Assembly: GCA_947505025.1 (NCBI GenBank) | Contig: CANNIJ010000051.1 | Span: 1 to 11,672, forward strand | Reading direction: 5' to 3' | DNA: 11,672 nucleotides | Source of the DNA: Legionellaceae bacterium | GTDB taxonomy: Bacteria > Pseudomonadota > Gammaproteobacteria > Legionellales > Legionellaceae | In this document: positions 1 to 7,693 of the stretch, one piece after another | How positions within the stretch are numbered: position 1 is the first letter of the stretch | Layout of the letters: each line of letters opens with the position of its first letter | Made by a program: the position numbers and the translations under genes | Notes under the pieces: model-generated | Seen by the model: the letters and a program-made list of their open reading frames with translations, nothing else | Database searches by the model: none | What the model was told of the DNA's origin: nothing

Positions 1-105
1 CAAGTTCAGTTTGTAACTTAACTAAATAAGCCGACATAGAGTGACCGAGTACGGTTTTAATCATGGATCCAGGTTCGTAGTTGCAGTCAGGGCAACGTTG
101 AGCCG

Positions 106-136
106 CGTATCTTGTTGGGTCGGGGCCCAACCTACG
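106..136. repeat. GC-rich imperfect hairpin, possible dispersed repeat remnant
   Basis: GTTGGG (114-119) and CCCAAC (126-131) form a perfect 6-bp stem around the loop TCGGGG. Outer bases CGTA (106-109) and TACG (133-136) can extend it past an internal bulge. The surrounding stretch 71-140 is about 60% GC, well above the flanking sequence. The form GGTTGGG...CCCAACC resembles small palindromic intergenic repeats scattered in many bacterial genomes, but no second copy is visible in this window. It is not followed by a T-run, so an intrinsic terminator is unlikely. Confidence 0.35.
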
Positions 137-188
137 GCAGATTGATCAAATCATAATGCAACAGCCGTGCCAATGCCACAGCCATTGC

Positions 189-217
189 TTGCCACACGAT
201 ATATATTGAACTATAAT
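189..217 (+). promoter_or_regulatory. sigma70-type promoter for the helicase-ankyrin gene
   Basis: TTGCCA (189-194) and a perfect TATAAT (212-217) are separated by exactly 17 bases. Transcription would start near 224, leaving a leader of about 22 bases before the GTG start at 246. No PmrA-type tandem repeat precedes it. Confidence 0.65.
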
Positions 218-245
218 GGCTTATTTTTGACAAAGAGCCAATATC

Positions 246-3200
246 GTGAACATATACTATTGGAAAGCCGCAACCGGCAGTGCTGCGCTAATCTCAGAAC
301 ATCGAGAGGATATAACTCGCATACTTAGTGGTGACTACCCTTCTACTGATCTAGAAAAACTTCGAACTCCATTGGCTTACCCAATCTATAGCTGGCGTAT
401 AAATAAACGTGATCGACTATTATTTACCACGCATCAAGGTTGCCTGCATGTTCTGGAACACATCCCAAATCATGATTACCAAAAAAGTCGCTTTCTGCGA
501 TCCGGCGTGTTAGATAAAAGCATGGCGGCGTTGGAATTTACTGATACTCTAGAAATCGATAAACCTGTATTTACTGGCGACCACTCGGTGTATGTTGAAA
601 TCCCACTGGAGTATTACAATCAAAAATTTATTGATTTAAGCCACGAACAAATATCTGCAGCAGCTTTCCCGTTGCCTGCAGTTGTTAATGGTGGCGCCGG
701 TACAGGTAAAACCTTGGTCGGTTTGTCGCGTCTAGCCGGACAAATCAACCATGGTCAAAATCTTTTATATGTGAGTAAAACTGCGCGTTTAGTCGAGAAT
801 ATCGAGATACAATGGCGCGAGGGTTTTGAACATCAGGATAGCCCAACACTAGACTTCAAAACTTATAATCAACTGTTCTATCCAGCTGCAGTAAATCTGG
901 TTGGGGCTGATAATTTTGAACAATGGTTTGACGGCCTAAAAGAGGACCGTACTATTCCATTAAGCACAGCCAAAGAATGTTATGCTGAGTGCTATACATG
1001 TTCTGGATTTAGCCTGGAAGATTATCAGGATCTGGGTCTACGTCATTCGCTAATTGAAACAGGAGCAGGCCGACAGGCTTTCTATACTAAGATTTTCCAG
1101 CGCTATAGTCTTGTGTTAACCGAGCAAGGTAAAGTTGACCCAGCTTTATCCGCTGTAACGCGAAGAGAAACGCGTTATGAATTAATTGTAGTGGATGAAG
1201 CACAAAACCTTTCTGTGCTTCAATTACTTGAACTGGAACAGCTGGCTGAAAACCACGCCATTGTCTATTGCATAGACTCACAACAAAATTTATCAACCAA
1301 TTGTTCTGTGCGTGACTTATTGACGCAAAGCTTTGTTTGCTCAAGACTACCGGCACTAACGCCAATATTGTTACAAACTACCCATCGTAATACTTTCAAT
1401 GTAGCCCGCGCTCTGGAAACCATCAAGAGCATGTCAGGTATAATTCATGGTGGCGTAATCGATAAAAAAGAAGCCAGCAGGGTAATTGTCCCGGCAGATA
1501 CCATGCTGGGTGCATGTCTGGTAATGCCAGACACTGCTCAGTTGCCCGATTTATTGGCCGCACGAGCAACCAGCACCGAATTTGCAGTAGTGACATTGGA
1601 AGAATATCGATCCGAAGCCATAGAAAAATTTGGAACACCACTAGTTTTTACTTCGGATGAAGTTATTGGTCAAGAATTTCATTCTGTTATCGTGTACAAG
1701 CTCATGAGTGATCCTGAATCACAACAAATCATACATTGCATAATGCAGAAATTTAAAGACGCGGCATCAGCTGGATCCCCCAAAAATTTACCAAAAAACA
1801 AACACCAATCTACCGGCAGTCACGTAACATGGATTAATAAATTTTATGTGGCCTGCAGCAGAGCCATAGATACTTTGGTGATCATGCAAACTCTAGACAC
1901 TAGATATCAATTCATGTTAGATCGATTTGTACTGACAGAAAAGATTCAGCCGGTTGCTTTGGAAACAAACTGGTCTGCGTTGATAAAAGATCAACAATCT
2001 CGTGGTAATACTAGGATTGTAGAACAAATTCAGCACCAAGCAGAACCATTGACAGCTAAGTGCGAAGTCAAGGCTAAGAATCAAAAAAAACAAGGATCTG
2101 TTGGTAAAGTTGTACAACCACAGATATATAATCCTAAATTGGGCGCAGAATTTCTTTTATGCTGTAAAAATAATGATATCAAAAAGATGCGTAAATTACT
2201 TGCAAACCCTACTCTAAATATTAACCAACAAGATCATCGCGGTCAAACAGCTCTATTTTATGCGTGTTCCTGCGGATATAACATGATGGTTAAAACTTTA
2301 ATTGAAACCGGATCCGAAAAACTTAACCTGAATCAAATATGTCATGAAGGTTACACTCCTCTGATGATAGCTAGTGAACAAGGACATCTAGATGTCGTTA
2401 AAACCCTAATCATCCAAGGAGCTGAACGGCTCAATCTAAATCTGACAGATAAAGATGGGCGTTCTGCACTTATTGTTGCGTGCATTCGTGGATATCATCT
2501 GATTGTCGAAGCTTTAATCGAACTAGCTGGCACCAACATCAATCTTGATCTTCCTGGAGCAGACGGCTGGACGCCATTAATGTGCTCTATAGCCTACGGA
2601 AAAAGTATGGTAGTAAGATCCTTAATCGAAATCGGCGGCTCAAGACTTGACCTAAATGTTGCCGCTGATAACGGGGCTAAGGCTCTATTAATTGCATGTA
2701 ACCATGATAATCATGAAATTGTTAGCATTTTGATTGATCAAGCAGGAACTAGACTAGATTTAAATTCGACTGATGGGCAAGGTTGTACCGCCCTAATTAT
2801 GGCCAGCCAGATGGGCCTAGAAAGAATGGTGCGTCTTTTAGTAGAAAAAGGCGGCGAACGCATTGATCTCAATCAAGTAGATAATACCGGTCTTACAGCA
2901 CTCGCGTGTGCCGGTCTCGCAAATAAATTATCCATCATGAACATACTTTTGGAAAACACTCAAGTCTTTGTCTGTGCCGCCAAAGATCTGTTCTTGTCCA
3001 ATGACATGTTAGATGATCCATATATCAAACTCTTAACTATAGCCATGACCAAAAAACGTGAAGAAATTTTTAGATTGTTAAGTCAATCAGATATTTATCT
3101 TTCGGCTGAAGCAAGGCTTCATTTTGTCAACCAGATTCAAAACAACCCAAAACATCCTATTAACCGGATTTTATCGTGTAAAAAGAAAACTGATCAAACT

Positions 3201-3305
3201 AGCCTGTTTGCCGAAGCCCACAGGGATCTAATGAGCGAGTTAAACGCATTTTTTGCAGCAAACTCATTGGAGCTAGGGACTCGTCAGGTTAATACGCCAC
3301 CTTGA
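246..3305 (+). CDS. SF1 (UvrD-like) helicase fused to C-terminal ankyrin repeats
   Basis: This 1019-residue protein has a modular build. Residues 1-90 are a small domain whose core (YSWRINKRDRLLF, then LHVLEHIPNHDY) recalls RelE/ParE toxin folds. Residues about 131-545 are a superfamily 1 helicase core: LSHEQ (131-135, Q-motif-like), Walker A GGAGTGKT (149-156, Lys155), Walker B VVDEAQ (315-320), a motif-III-like IDSQQ (343-347), TTHRN (378-382, Arg381), GQEF (475-478) and VACSRA (535-540, arginine finger Arg539). All catalytic positions are kept, so ATPase activity is likely. A basic, Gln/Lys-rich linker (about 575-630) leads to roughly eight ankyrin repeats (633-907), then a helical tail. 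The start is GTG at 246, with a weak AAAGAG ribosome site and a strong promoter upstream. Ankyrin repeats suggest protein binding, possibly a host protein; the substrate is unknown. An effector or a defence role are both possible. Confidence 0.85.
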   Translation: MNIYYWKAATGSAALISEHREDITRILSGDYPSTDLEKLRTPLAYPIYSWRINKRDRLLFTTHQGCLHVLEHIPNHDYQKSRFLRSGVLDKSMAALEFTDTLEIDKPVFTGDHSVYVEIPLEYYNQKFIDLSHEQISAAAFPLPAVVNGGAGTGKTLVGLSRLAGQINHGQNLLYVSKTARLVENIEIQWREGFEHQDSPTLDFKTYNQLFYPAAVNLVGADNFEQWFDGLKEDRTIPLSTAKECYAECYTCSGFSLEDYQDLGLRHSLIETGAGRQAFYTKIFQRYSLVLTEQGKVDPALSAVTRRETRYELIVVDEAQNLSVLQLLELEQLAENHAIVYCIDSQQNLSTNCSVRDLLTQSFVCSRLPALTPILLQTTHRNTFNVARALETIKSMSGIIHGGVIDKKEASRVIVPADTMLGACLVMPDTAQLPDLLAARATSTEFAVVTLEEYRSEAIEKFGTPLVFTSDEVIGQEFHSVIVYKLMSDPESQQIIHCIMQKFKDAASAGSPKNLPKNKHQSTGSHVTWINKFYVACSRAIDTLVIMQTLDTRYQFMLDRFVLTEKIQPVALETNWSALIKDQQSRGNTRIVEQIQHQAEPLTAKCEVKAKNQKKQGSVGKVVQPQIYNPKLGAEFLLCCKNNDIKKMRKLLANPTLNINQQDHRGQTALFYACSCGYNMMVKTLIETGSEKLNLNQICHEGYTPLMIASEQGHLDVVKTLIIQGAERLNLNLTDKDGRSALIVACIRGYHLIVEALIELAGTNINLDLPGADGWTPLMCSIAYGKSMVVRSLIEIGGSRLDLNVAADNGAKALLIACNHDNHEIVSILIDQAGTRLDLNSTDGQGCTALIMASQMGLERMVRLLVEKGGERIDLNQVDNTGLTALACAGLANKLSIMNILLENTQVFVCAAKDLFLSNDMLDDPYIKLLTIAMTKKREEIFRLLSQSDIYLSAEARLHFVNQIQNNPKHPINRILSCKKKTDQTSLFAEAHRDLMSELNAFFAANSLELGTRQVNTPP
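2142..2966 (+). repeat. Ankyrin repeat array, about 8 units with 36-residue period
   Basis: Protein-level tandem repeats cover residues 633-907 of the helicase fusion. Units 2-7 (664-879; bases 2235-2882) are each exactly 36 residues, against the canonical 33. Each follows a pattern like DGxTALxxAxxxG, then a VVxxLIexG helix, then a three-residue-longer loop ending RLDLN. Units 1 and 8 are shorter or degenerate caps. Bases are diverged between units, so this is an old repeat rather than a recent DNA duplication. Confidence 0.85.
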
Positions 3306-3358
3306 TCTGCCATCCGAGCGCCTGCACACTATTATCCAGGTAACTTTCTATTGAATAG

Positions 3359-4603
3359 TTAATCGACTATGCTCTTTGGCATATATAATCTGGCCAACCA
3401 CAGAAAAACGATATATGCCAAGCCTAACCCGGCACAATAAGCGCCAAACACTATCGGCTGATTTTTAACGTAAAACTCATTAATGATTTCTATCCCCAAA
3501 GCCTGTAACAACATAGATAATACACAAAGAAATCCAGATATAGTGCCTTTACCTACATCAGTTGCAAATAAAATCCACCGATTCATCGGTGTTGCCGCCA
3601 CACTATAACCCGCACTATAAACCATTAAACCAGGAATCAAACTAATCACGCCTAAACCGAAAAAAAGTGGTAATAAAACCATCATTAATAATCCAGCTAA
3701 TACCACGCCTGCGCCAATATTAATCATTGAATGGGTGGTGCAATATCGTGACAACCTGGATAAAGTTATATTGCCTATGATAAACGCACCAAATACCGGT
3801 AATTGCCACAAACCATAATCGATTAAAGAATAATGCGCATCCTGGATTAACATCTTCGGCGCTAATGCAATCCATGCTACACATGGGATCGCTAATAAAC
3901 CATAAGCAATGCCACCAAATAATACCGGCAAATTGCACAACAACTGTGAGTAATTTTTCATAATTACACTACAAGTAAATGGTGTGATTTGAATATACGT
4001 GCCGTCTCGCTTCTTTGCCCCCACAGACTCCGGCATGAAACTCCATAAGCCCCATAATGCGACTAAAGCAAACACACCAATAAAAATAAAAATCCCCCGC
4101 CAATTGCACACTTGCATAAATAATGCTCCAGCAAGTGGGCCAACCAATGGGGCTAAGATAGCCACACTAGCCATAACTGCGATTAAACGGATAGCATCCA
4201 TTTCATCAAACATTTCTTGCAATACAGCATAACCAACGACAGAAATAAAGCATAACCCCATGCCTTCAAAAAAACGCCCGATTAAAAACCACTTCATGCT
4301 GTGAGTAAAAGCTAAGGCTACTGTGAACACAAAGAACAATAAGGCCCCAGCTAACATTATAGGTCTGCGACCATAACGATCAGATAACGGCCCTAATAAT
4401 AACTGCAAACTTGCACCACCTAAAATATATGCGGTCAAAGAACTTGCAATCGCTGTAGCTGGTGCATGAAACTCATCCACAACAGAAATCATGGCCGGCA
4501 TAATCATGTCATTTGCAATATAAGTTAAGAATTCGTACAAAACCAAAAAACATGCAAAGATCACCGCATGCTTATAGGTAATACGTAATAAAGGGGTTGC
4601 CAT
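3359..4603 (-). CDS. mdfA: MdfA-type multidrug/proton antiporter (MFS, DHA1 family)
   Basis: Inner-membrane secondary transporter that expels lipophilic and cationic drugs in exchange for protons. The 414 residues match E. coli MdfA (410) in length and order of motifs: LYEFLTYIANDMI near the N-terminus keeps the two TM1 acidic residues (Glu24 and Asp32, equivalent to MdfA Glu26 and Asp34). The MFS motif A LGPLSDRYGRRP follows TM2, and GRFFEGMGLCFI holds the TM4 arginine. Some 12 hydrophobic segments are visible. I chose the ATG at 4603 because GGAG lies 10 bases upstream and the protein then aligns with MdfA from its start. A 44-codon extension to 4735 is open but runs through the end of tilS in another frame. 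It is the last gene of the accA-tilS-mdfA operon, and its ribosome site lies in the last codons of tilS, so translation is probably coupled. Actual drug range cannot be judged. Confidence 0.88.
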   Translation of the reverse strand: MATPLLRITYKHAVIFACFLVLYEFLTYIANDMIMPAMISVVDEFHAPATAIASSLTAYILGGASLQLLLGPLSDRYGRRPIMLAGALLFFVFTVALAFTHSMKWFLIGRFFEGMGLCFISVVGYAVLQEMFDEMDAIRLIAVMASVAILAPLVGPLAGALFMQVCNWRGIFIFIGVFALVALWGLWSFMPESVGAKKRDGTYIQITPFTCSVIMKNYSQLLCNLPVLFGGIAYGLLAIPCVAWIALAPKMLIQDAHYSLIDYGLWQLPVFGAFIIGNITLSRLSRYCTTHSMINIGAGVVLAGLLMMVLLPLFFGLGVISLIPGLMVYSAGYSVAATPMNRWILFATDVGKGTISGFLCVLSMLLQALGIEIINEFYVKNQPIVFGAYCAGLGLAYIVFLWLARLYMPKSIVD

Positions 4604-4610
4604 AAAACTC

Positions 4611-5918
4611 TTACTCCAACTCAGTGTGCGTACATAGATCCATGCTATTGGCCATATGTATGCTAAAAATAGTCCCAGAGGCGCCAGATTGACTGATATC
4701 ACGGTCAATCCCAGCAACTGCAACCAAACAATCATCCAGATAAATCAATGGTACGGTATTACGCGCCCACGGCGGAACGCCCCACTCCTGAAATAATGCC
4801 TTGAGTGTTTTAGAGTGACTGAGCCAGCGCACTTTTTCACCACCGGCTCTAAATTTAACCTGGACCACACTACCTAATGGCACATAAATCCCAGTTTTGG
4901 CTGGCCGCGCATACACGTATGGTCCATCGGGTGTTAAGCTCAAAGGTGCCGGAAAATTTTCCCAGATACATGGCGAGTAACTCGGCTCAACATGAACTTC
5001 AGTCAAATATAGCACATGCCTATAACGACGGATCAACCATGGTCCAGTTCGTAAACACGGTTGCGCATCGCCTGCAGCATACACTAATTCACCGATTAAG
5101 CACTGAAACCATCCAACAGAAGGAATACGTACTCGATTATTAATTAACCATTTGCGCAGTACGTTCTGCAGGCGATCGGCAGATAAATTTAGCAGTGGCG
5201 CGACATTGATCTGTTTATCAATCAGCGATTCAGAATCTTGGGCAGCTAATCGACTCAGGTGACGACTGGCCTGTTGACAATGCTCTGCCGTAACGCCCAA
5301 GCGAGCCACTGAGTGCGGCCATTTTTTCAGTAAAACTGGTATCACGGCATGCCGCACATAATTACGTGCAAAATTTAACTCTTGATTACTAGCGTCTTCA
5401 ACCCACGTCAATTGGTGCGCGTGTGCGTAATCCACCAATAATTGACGTGAATGTTCTAACAAAGGCCGCGCCAAAGTTCCCAATCCAAGTGATCTTTCGG
5501 CGGACATTGCCGATAAACCTTCAATGCCAGCACCACGCATCAAGTGTAAAAGCACCGTCTCTGCTTGATCATCAGCATGATGTGCAACACAACAAGCATC
5601 GTTGGTCTTTAACAATTTTGCTAATGCTACGTAACGCGCATTACGCGCGTGCTCTTCAATGTTTGAGCCAGCATTAAAGCACAATTTTTCAACTATAAGC
5701 GGTATGCCTAGAGACAAACACTGCTGAGCACAATGCTCGCTCCATGAATCCGCATCCTGACTTAATCCATGATTACAATGCACTGCAGTTAGCTTTTTTT
5801 GCGCATCCGGCAGTCCAGATAAGATATGCAACAGAACGGTAGAGTCTAACCCACCACTCAGACCCAGAAACCATCGATCATATCCAGCTAACCGCCTGCA
5901 CCATTCGTCACTCAGCAT
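4611..5918 (-). CDS. tilS: tRNA(Ile)-lysidine synthase
   Basis: Cytoplasmic ATP-dependent enzyme that joins lysine to C34 of the CAU-anticodon tRNA-Ile, switching its decoding from AUG to AUA; it is essential in nearly all bacteria. At 435 residues it has the full-length gammaproteobacterial form. The N-terminal PP-loop SGGLDS (21-26) binds ATP, HHADDQAET (113-121) and the following RGAG are the family's conserved block, and EDASN...ARNYVRH (174-190) is the usual DxSN/RN motif. The C-terminal domain carries VKFRAGGEKVR (354-364), LKALFQEWGVPPW (372-384) and PLIY...VAVAG. It starts 3 bases after the accA stop (TAA-GTC-ATG) with only a distant G-run as ribosome site, so re-initiation from accA is likely. 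It ends 7 bases before mdfA. Confidence 0.95.
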   Translation of the reverse strand: MLSDEWCRRLAGYDRWFLGLSGGLDSTVLLHILSGLPDAQKKLTAVHCNHGLSQDADSWSEHCAQQCLSLGIPLIVEKLCFNAGSNIEEHARNARYVALAKLLKTNDACCVAHHADDQAETVLLHLMRGAGIEGLSAMSAERSLGLGTLARPLLEHSRQLLVDYAHAHQLTWVEDASNQELNFARNYVRHAVIPVLLKKWPHSVARLGVTAEHCQQASRHLSRLAAQDSESLIDKQINVAPLLNLSADRLQNVLRKWLINNRVRIPSVGWFQCLIGELVYAAGDAQPCLRTGPWLIRRYRHVLYLTEVHVEPSYSPCIWENFPAPLSLTPDGPYVYARPAKTGIYVPLGSVVQVKFRAGGEKVRWLSHSKTLKALFQEWGVPPWARNTVPLIYLDDCLVAVAGIDRDISQSGASGTIFSIHMANSMDLCTHTELE

Positions 5919-5921
5919 GAC

Positions 5922-6875
5922 TTAACTGCACGCCCCCATAGCCATCAATTTATCATAGCGACGAGCTAATAACTGCTCTGTAGAAAGAGCCTTTAATGCG
6001 TGTAATTCGGCTACCAAAAACTCATCCAAAGTAGTACACATAGCAGGTATATTCCGGTGAGCTCCACCTAATGGTTCTGGTAGTACCCTATCAATCAGTC
6101 CATGATCCATGGTTTTATCTGCGGTAATACCCATCGCATGCGCTGCTTCACTAGCTTTAGAAGGATCTTTCCATAAAATCGCAGCACACCCTTCTGGGGA
6201 AATTACCGAATAAATTGAATACTGTAACATTATGACCCGATCACCAACACCAATCGCCAATGCTCCACCAGAGCCAGCTTCACCAGTAACCACACAGATA
6301 ATTGGTATTTTCAAACAAGACATTTCAATTAAATTACGTGCAATTGCCTCAGACTGATTATTTTCTTCCGCACTGATACCAGGATATGCACCAGCTGTAT
6401 CAATAAAAGTAATTAACGGCATATTAAATTTTTCCGCTAATTTCATCAGGCGCAATGCCTTACGATACTCTTCTGGACGGGCCATACCAAAATTACGATA
6501 TACTTTTTCTGTGGTCCGACGTCCTTTCTGATGCCCCAGAATCATTACCGGTTCGTCATGAAAACGAGCGATTCCACCGATAATCGCCGGCGCGGCACTG
6601 GTGTGCCGATCACCGTGTAATTCATCAAAAGATGTAAACAAATGCTCAATATAATCGGTAGTTTGCGGCCGCCATGGATGACGTGCCATTTGCGTTACCT
6701 GCCAAGGATCCAGGCGACTAAATACCTGATCAGTCAACTCTTCTGCCTTAATTTCCAGACGAGCGATTTCTTCACTTAAGTTAAAATCACGATCATCCCC
6801 GAGCATTCTCAATGCTTGTATTTTTTGATGTAACTCTTCGATAGGCTGTTCAAAATCTAAAAATTGTCTACTCAT
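5922..6875 (-). CDS. accA: Acetyl-CoA carboxylase carboxyltransferase subunit alpha
   Basis: AccA with AccD forms the carboxyltransferase that moves the carboxyl group from biotinylated AccB to acetyl-CoA, giving malonyl-CoA for fatty-acid synthesis in the cytoplasm. Length is 317 residues against 319 in E. coli. The N-terminal coiled helical part (1-60) is followed by the crotonase-like fold: GHQKGR (114-119), RNFGMARPEEYRKALRLMKLAEKF (start 127), FIDTAGAYPG (157-166), GSGGALAIGVGDR (201-213) and YSVISPEGCAAILWKD (222-237). Two usually invariant positions differ: Ala161 where proline is normal (IDTPGAYPG) and Ala200 where glycine is normal (GEGGSGGALA). Both are small, so function is probably kept. 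First gene of the operon with tilS and mdfA; no clear Shine-Dalgarno sequence precedes the ATG. Confidence 0.96.
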   Translation of the reverse strand: MSRQFLDFEQPIEELHQKIQALRMLGDDRDFNLSEEIARLEIKAEELTDQVFSRLDPWQVTQMARHPWRPQTTDYIEHLFTSFDELHGDRHTSAAPAIIGGIARFHDEPVMILGHQKGRRTTEKVYRNFGMARPEEYRKALRLMKLAEKFNMPLITFIDTAGAYPGISAEENNQSEAIARNLIEMSCLKIPIICVVTGEAGSGGALAIGVGDRVIMLQYSIYSVISPEGCAAILWKDPSKASEAAHAMGITADKTMDHGLIDRVLPEPLGGAHRNIPAMCTTLDEFLVAELHALKALSTEQLLARRYDKLMAMGACS

Positions 6876-6893
6876 GCTGTATTAAACCATTAA

Positions 6894-6899
6894 AGTATA
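6894..6899 (-). promoter_or_regulatory. Possible -10 element for the accA operon
   Basis: On the minus strand TATACT lies 18 bases before the accA ATG, in the 80-base divergent gap shared with the phosphopantetheinyl transferase gene. No convincing -35 hexamer is found 16-18 bases upstream, so an extra promoter element or activator would be needed. Confidence 0.25.
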
Positions 6900-6955
6900 C
6901 CTTGAAGCGAAAAAGTAGCATAATTGCGCAAATAACGCAAAACATCTAGGAATAA

Positions 6956-7681
6956 ATGAAACATACTTTTTTACCACTTACCGCAAATGATTGCATTATA
7001 AGTACTGAACGCATAGATATATGGCAATATCCGTTAGATATGCACTTCCCGCATGCAGAATCACTGTTGAGTCCTGAAGAAAAAAATCGAGCCAATCGCT
7101 ATCATTTCCTGCACCATAAAATCCGCTTTACCCAGGCACGTGCTATGTTGCGTTTAATTCTTGCGCGCTATACTCAAATGAATCCGCGAGAAATATCCTG
7201 GGTAGAAAATCCATATGGCAAGCCAGCCATGTTCCCATGCTCAGAATTGCAGTTTAATTTAAGTCATTCAAATAACATGGCTATACTTGCAATTGGTAAA
7301 CATCATCCCTTGGGCATCGATGTAGAGTTTTTTGCTGCACGTCCATTTACTGGAATTGCTAGTATTATGTTTTCCTCTCTGGAGCAAAAATCATTAATAA
7401 ATTTACCATCTGCGATCACTCCATTGGCTTTTTATAATTTATGGGCCCAAAAAGAAGCTTTTATCAAGGCATGTGGACTAGGATTACACTATCCAACACA
7501 AACCTTTGATGTACAGGTATTACCTAGCAGTACTTATATGCTTTTAGATCCACAGAAAAATATCGATTGGCAGATGACTTCCTTTATGCCTCAAGTGGGG
7601 TGTTGTGCGGCAGTGTGTTATCATCCAAGTGTGACGAGCATACGTTATCTGGCCATTGATAGCAGATTAAATCTGGAGTAA
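6956..7681 (+). CDS. Sfp-type 4'-phosphopantetheinyl transferase
   Basis: Transfers the phosphopantetheine arm of coenzyme A to a serine of carrier proteins (acyl, peptidyl or aryl). The 241 residues fit the Sfp/Gsp class. Family motifs are NPYGKP (85-90), FNLSHS (100-105), the Mg-binding GIDVE (120-124, Asp122 and Glu124) and WAQKEAFIK (163-171, with the metal-binding Glu167 and the CoA-contacting Lys171). AGGA 5 bases before the ATG at 6956 fixes the start. It is divergent from accA and followed 12 bases later, in the same frame, by birA. No NRPS or PKS gene is visible, so a plausible target is the fatty-acid acyl carrier protein; a secondary-metabolite carrier elsewhere in the genome cannot be excluded. 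Confidence 0.9.
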   Translation: MKHTFLPLTANDCIISTERIDIWQYPLDMHFPHAESLLSPEEKNRANRYHFLHHKIRFTQARAMLRLILARYTQMNPREISWVENPYGKPAMFPCSELQFNLSHSNNMAILAIGKHHPLGIDVEFFAARPFTGIASIMFSSLEQKSLINLPSAITPLAFYNLWAQKEAFIKACGLGLHYPTQTFDVQVLPSSTYMLLDPQKNIDWQMTSFMPQVGCCAAVCYHPSVTSIRYLAIDSRLNLE

Positions 7682-7693
7682 TCAACGATTGTT

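Noticed and set aside
1..21. Six codons ending in TAA at the left edge, as the tail of an upstream gene
   Set aside because: Too short to support any coding call; the other frames also hit stops within a few codons.
17..27. CTTAACTAAAT, resembling a PmrA half-site, far upstream of the helicase gene
   Set aside because: The second half-site expected 11 bases later reads AAGCC, so there is no tandem repeat, and it is about 200 bases from the gene's own consensus promoter.
1087..2117. Open frames on the minus strand inside the helicase gene
   Set aside because: They lie antisense to clearly coding sequence with conserved helicase motifs, have no ribosome sites or recognisable domains.
3306..3358. 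Bidirectional terminator between the convergent helicase and mdfA genes
   Set aside because: Only a weak AT-rich palindrome (CTATT/AATAG with a one-base centre) is present; no GC stem with a T-run on either strand.
4604..4735. Possible 44-residue N-terminal extension of mdfA
   Set aside because: It overlaps the end of tilS in another frame, has no good ribosome site, and adds residues absent from MdfA; the ATG at 4603 has GGAG at correct spacing.
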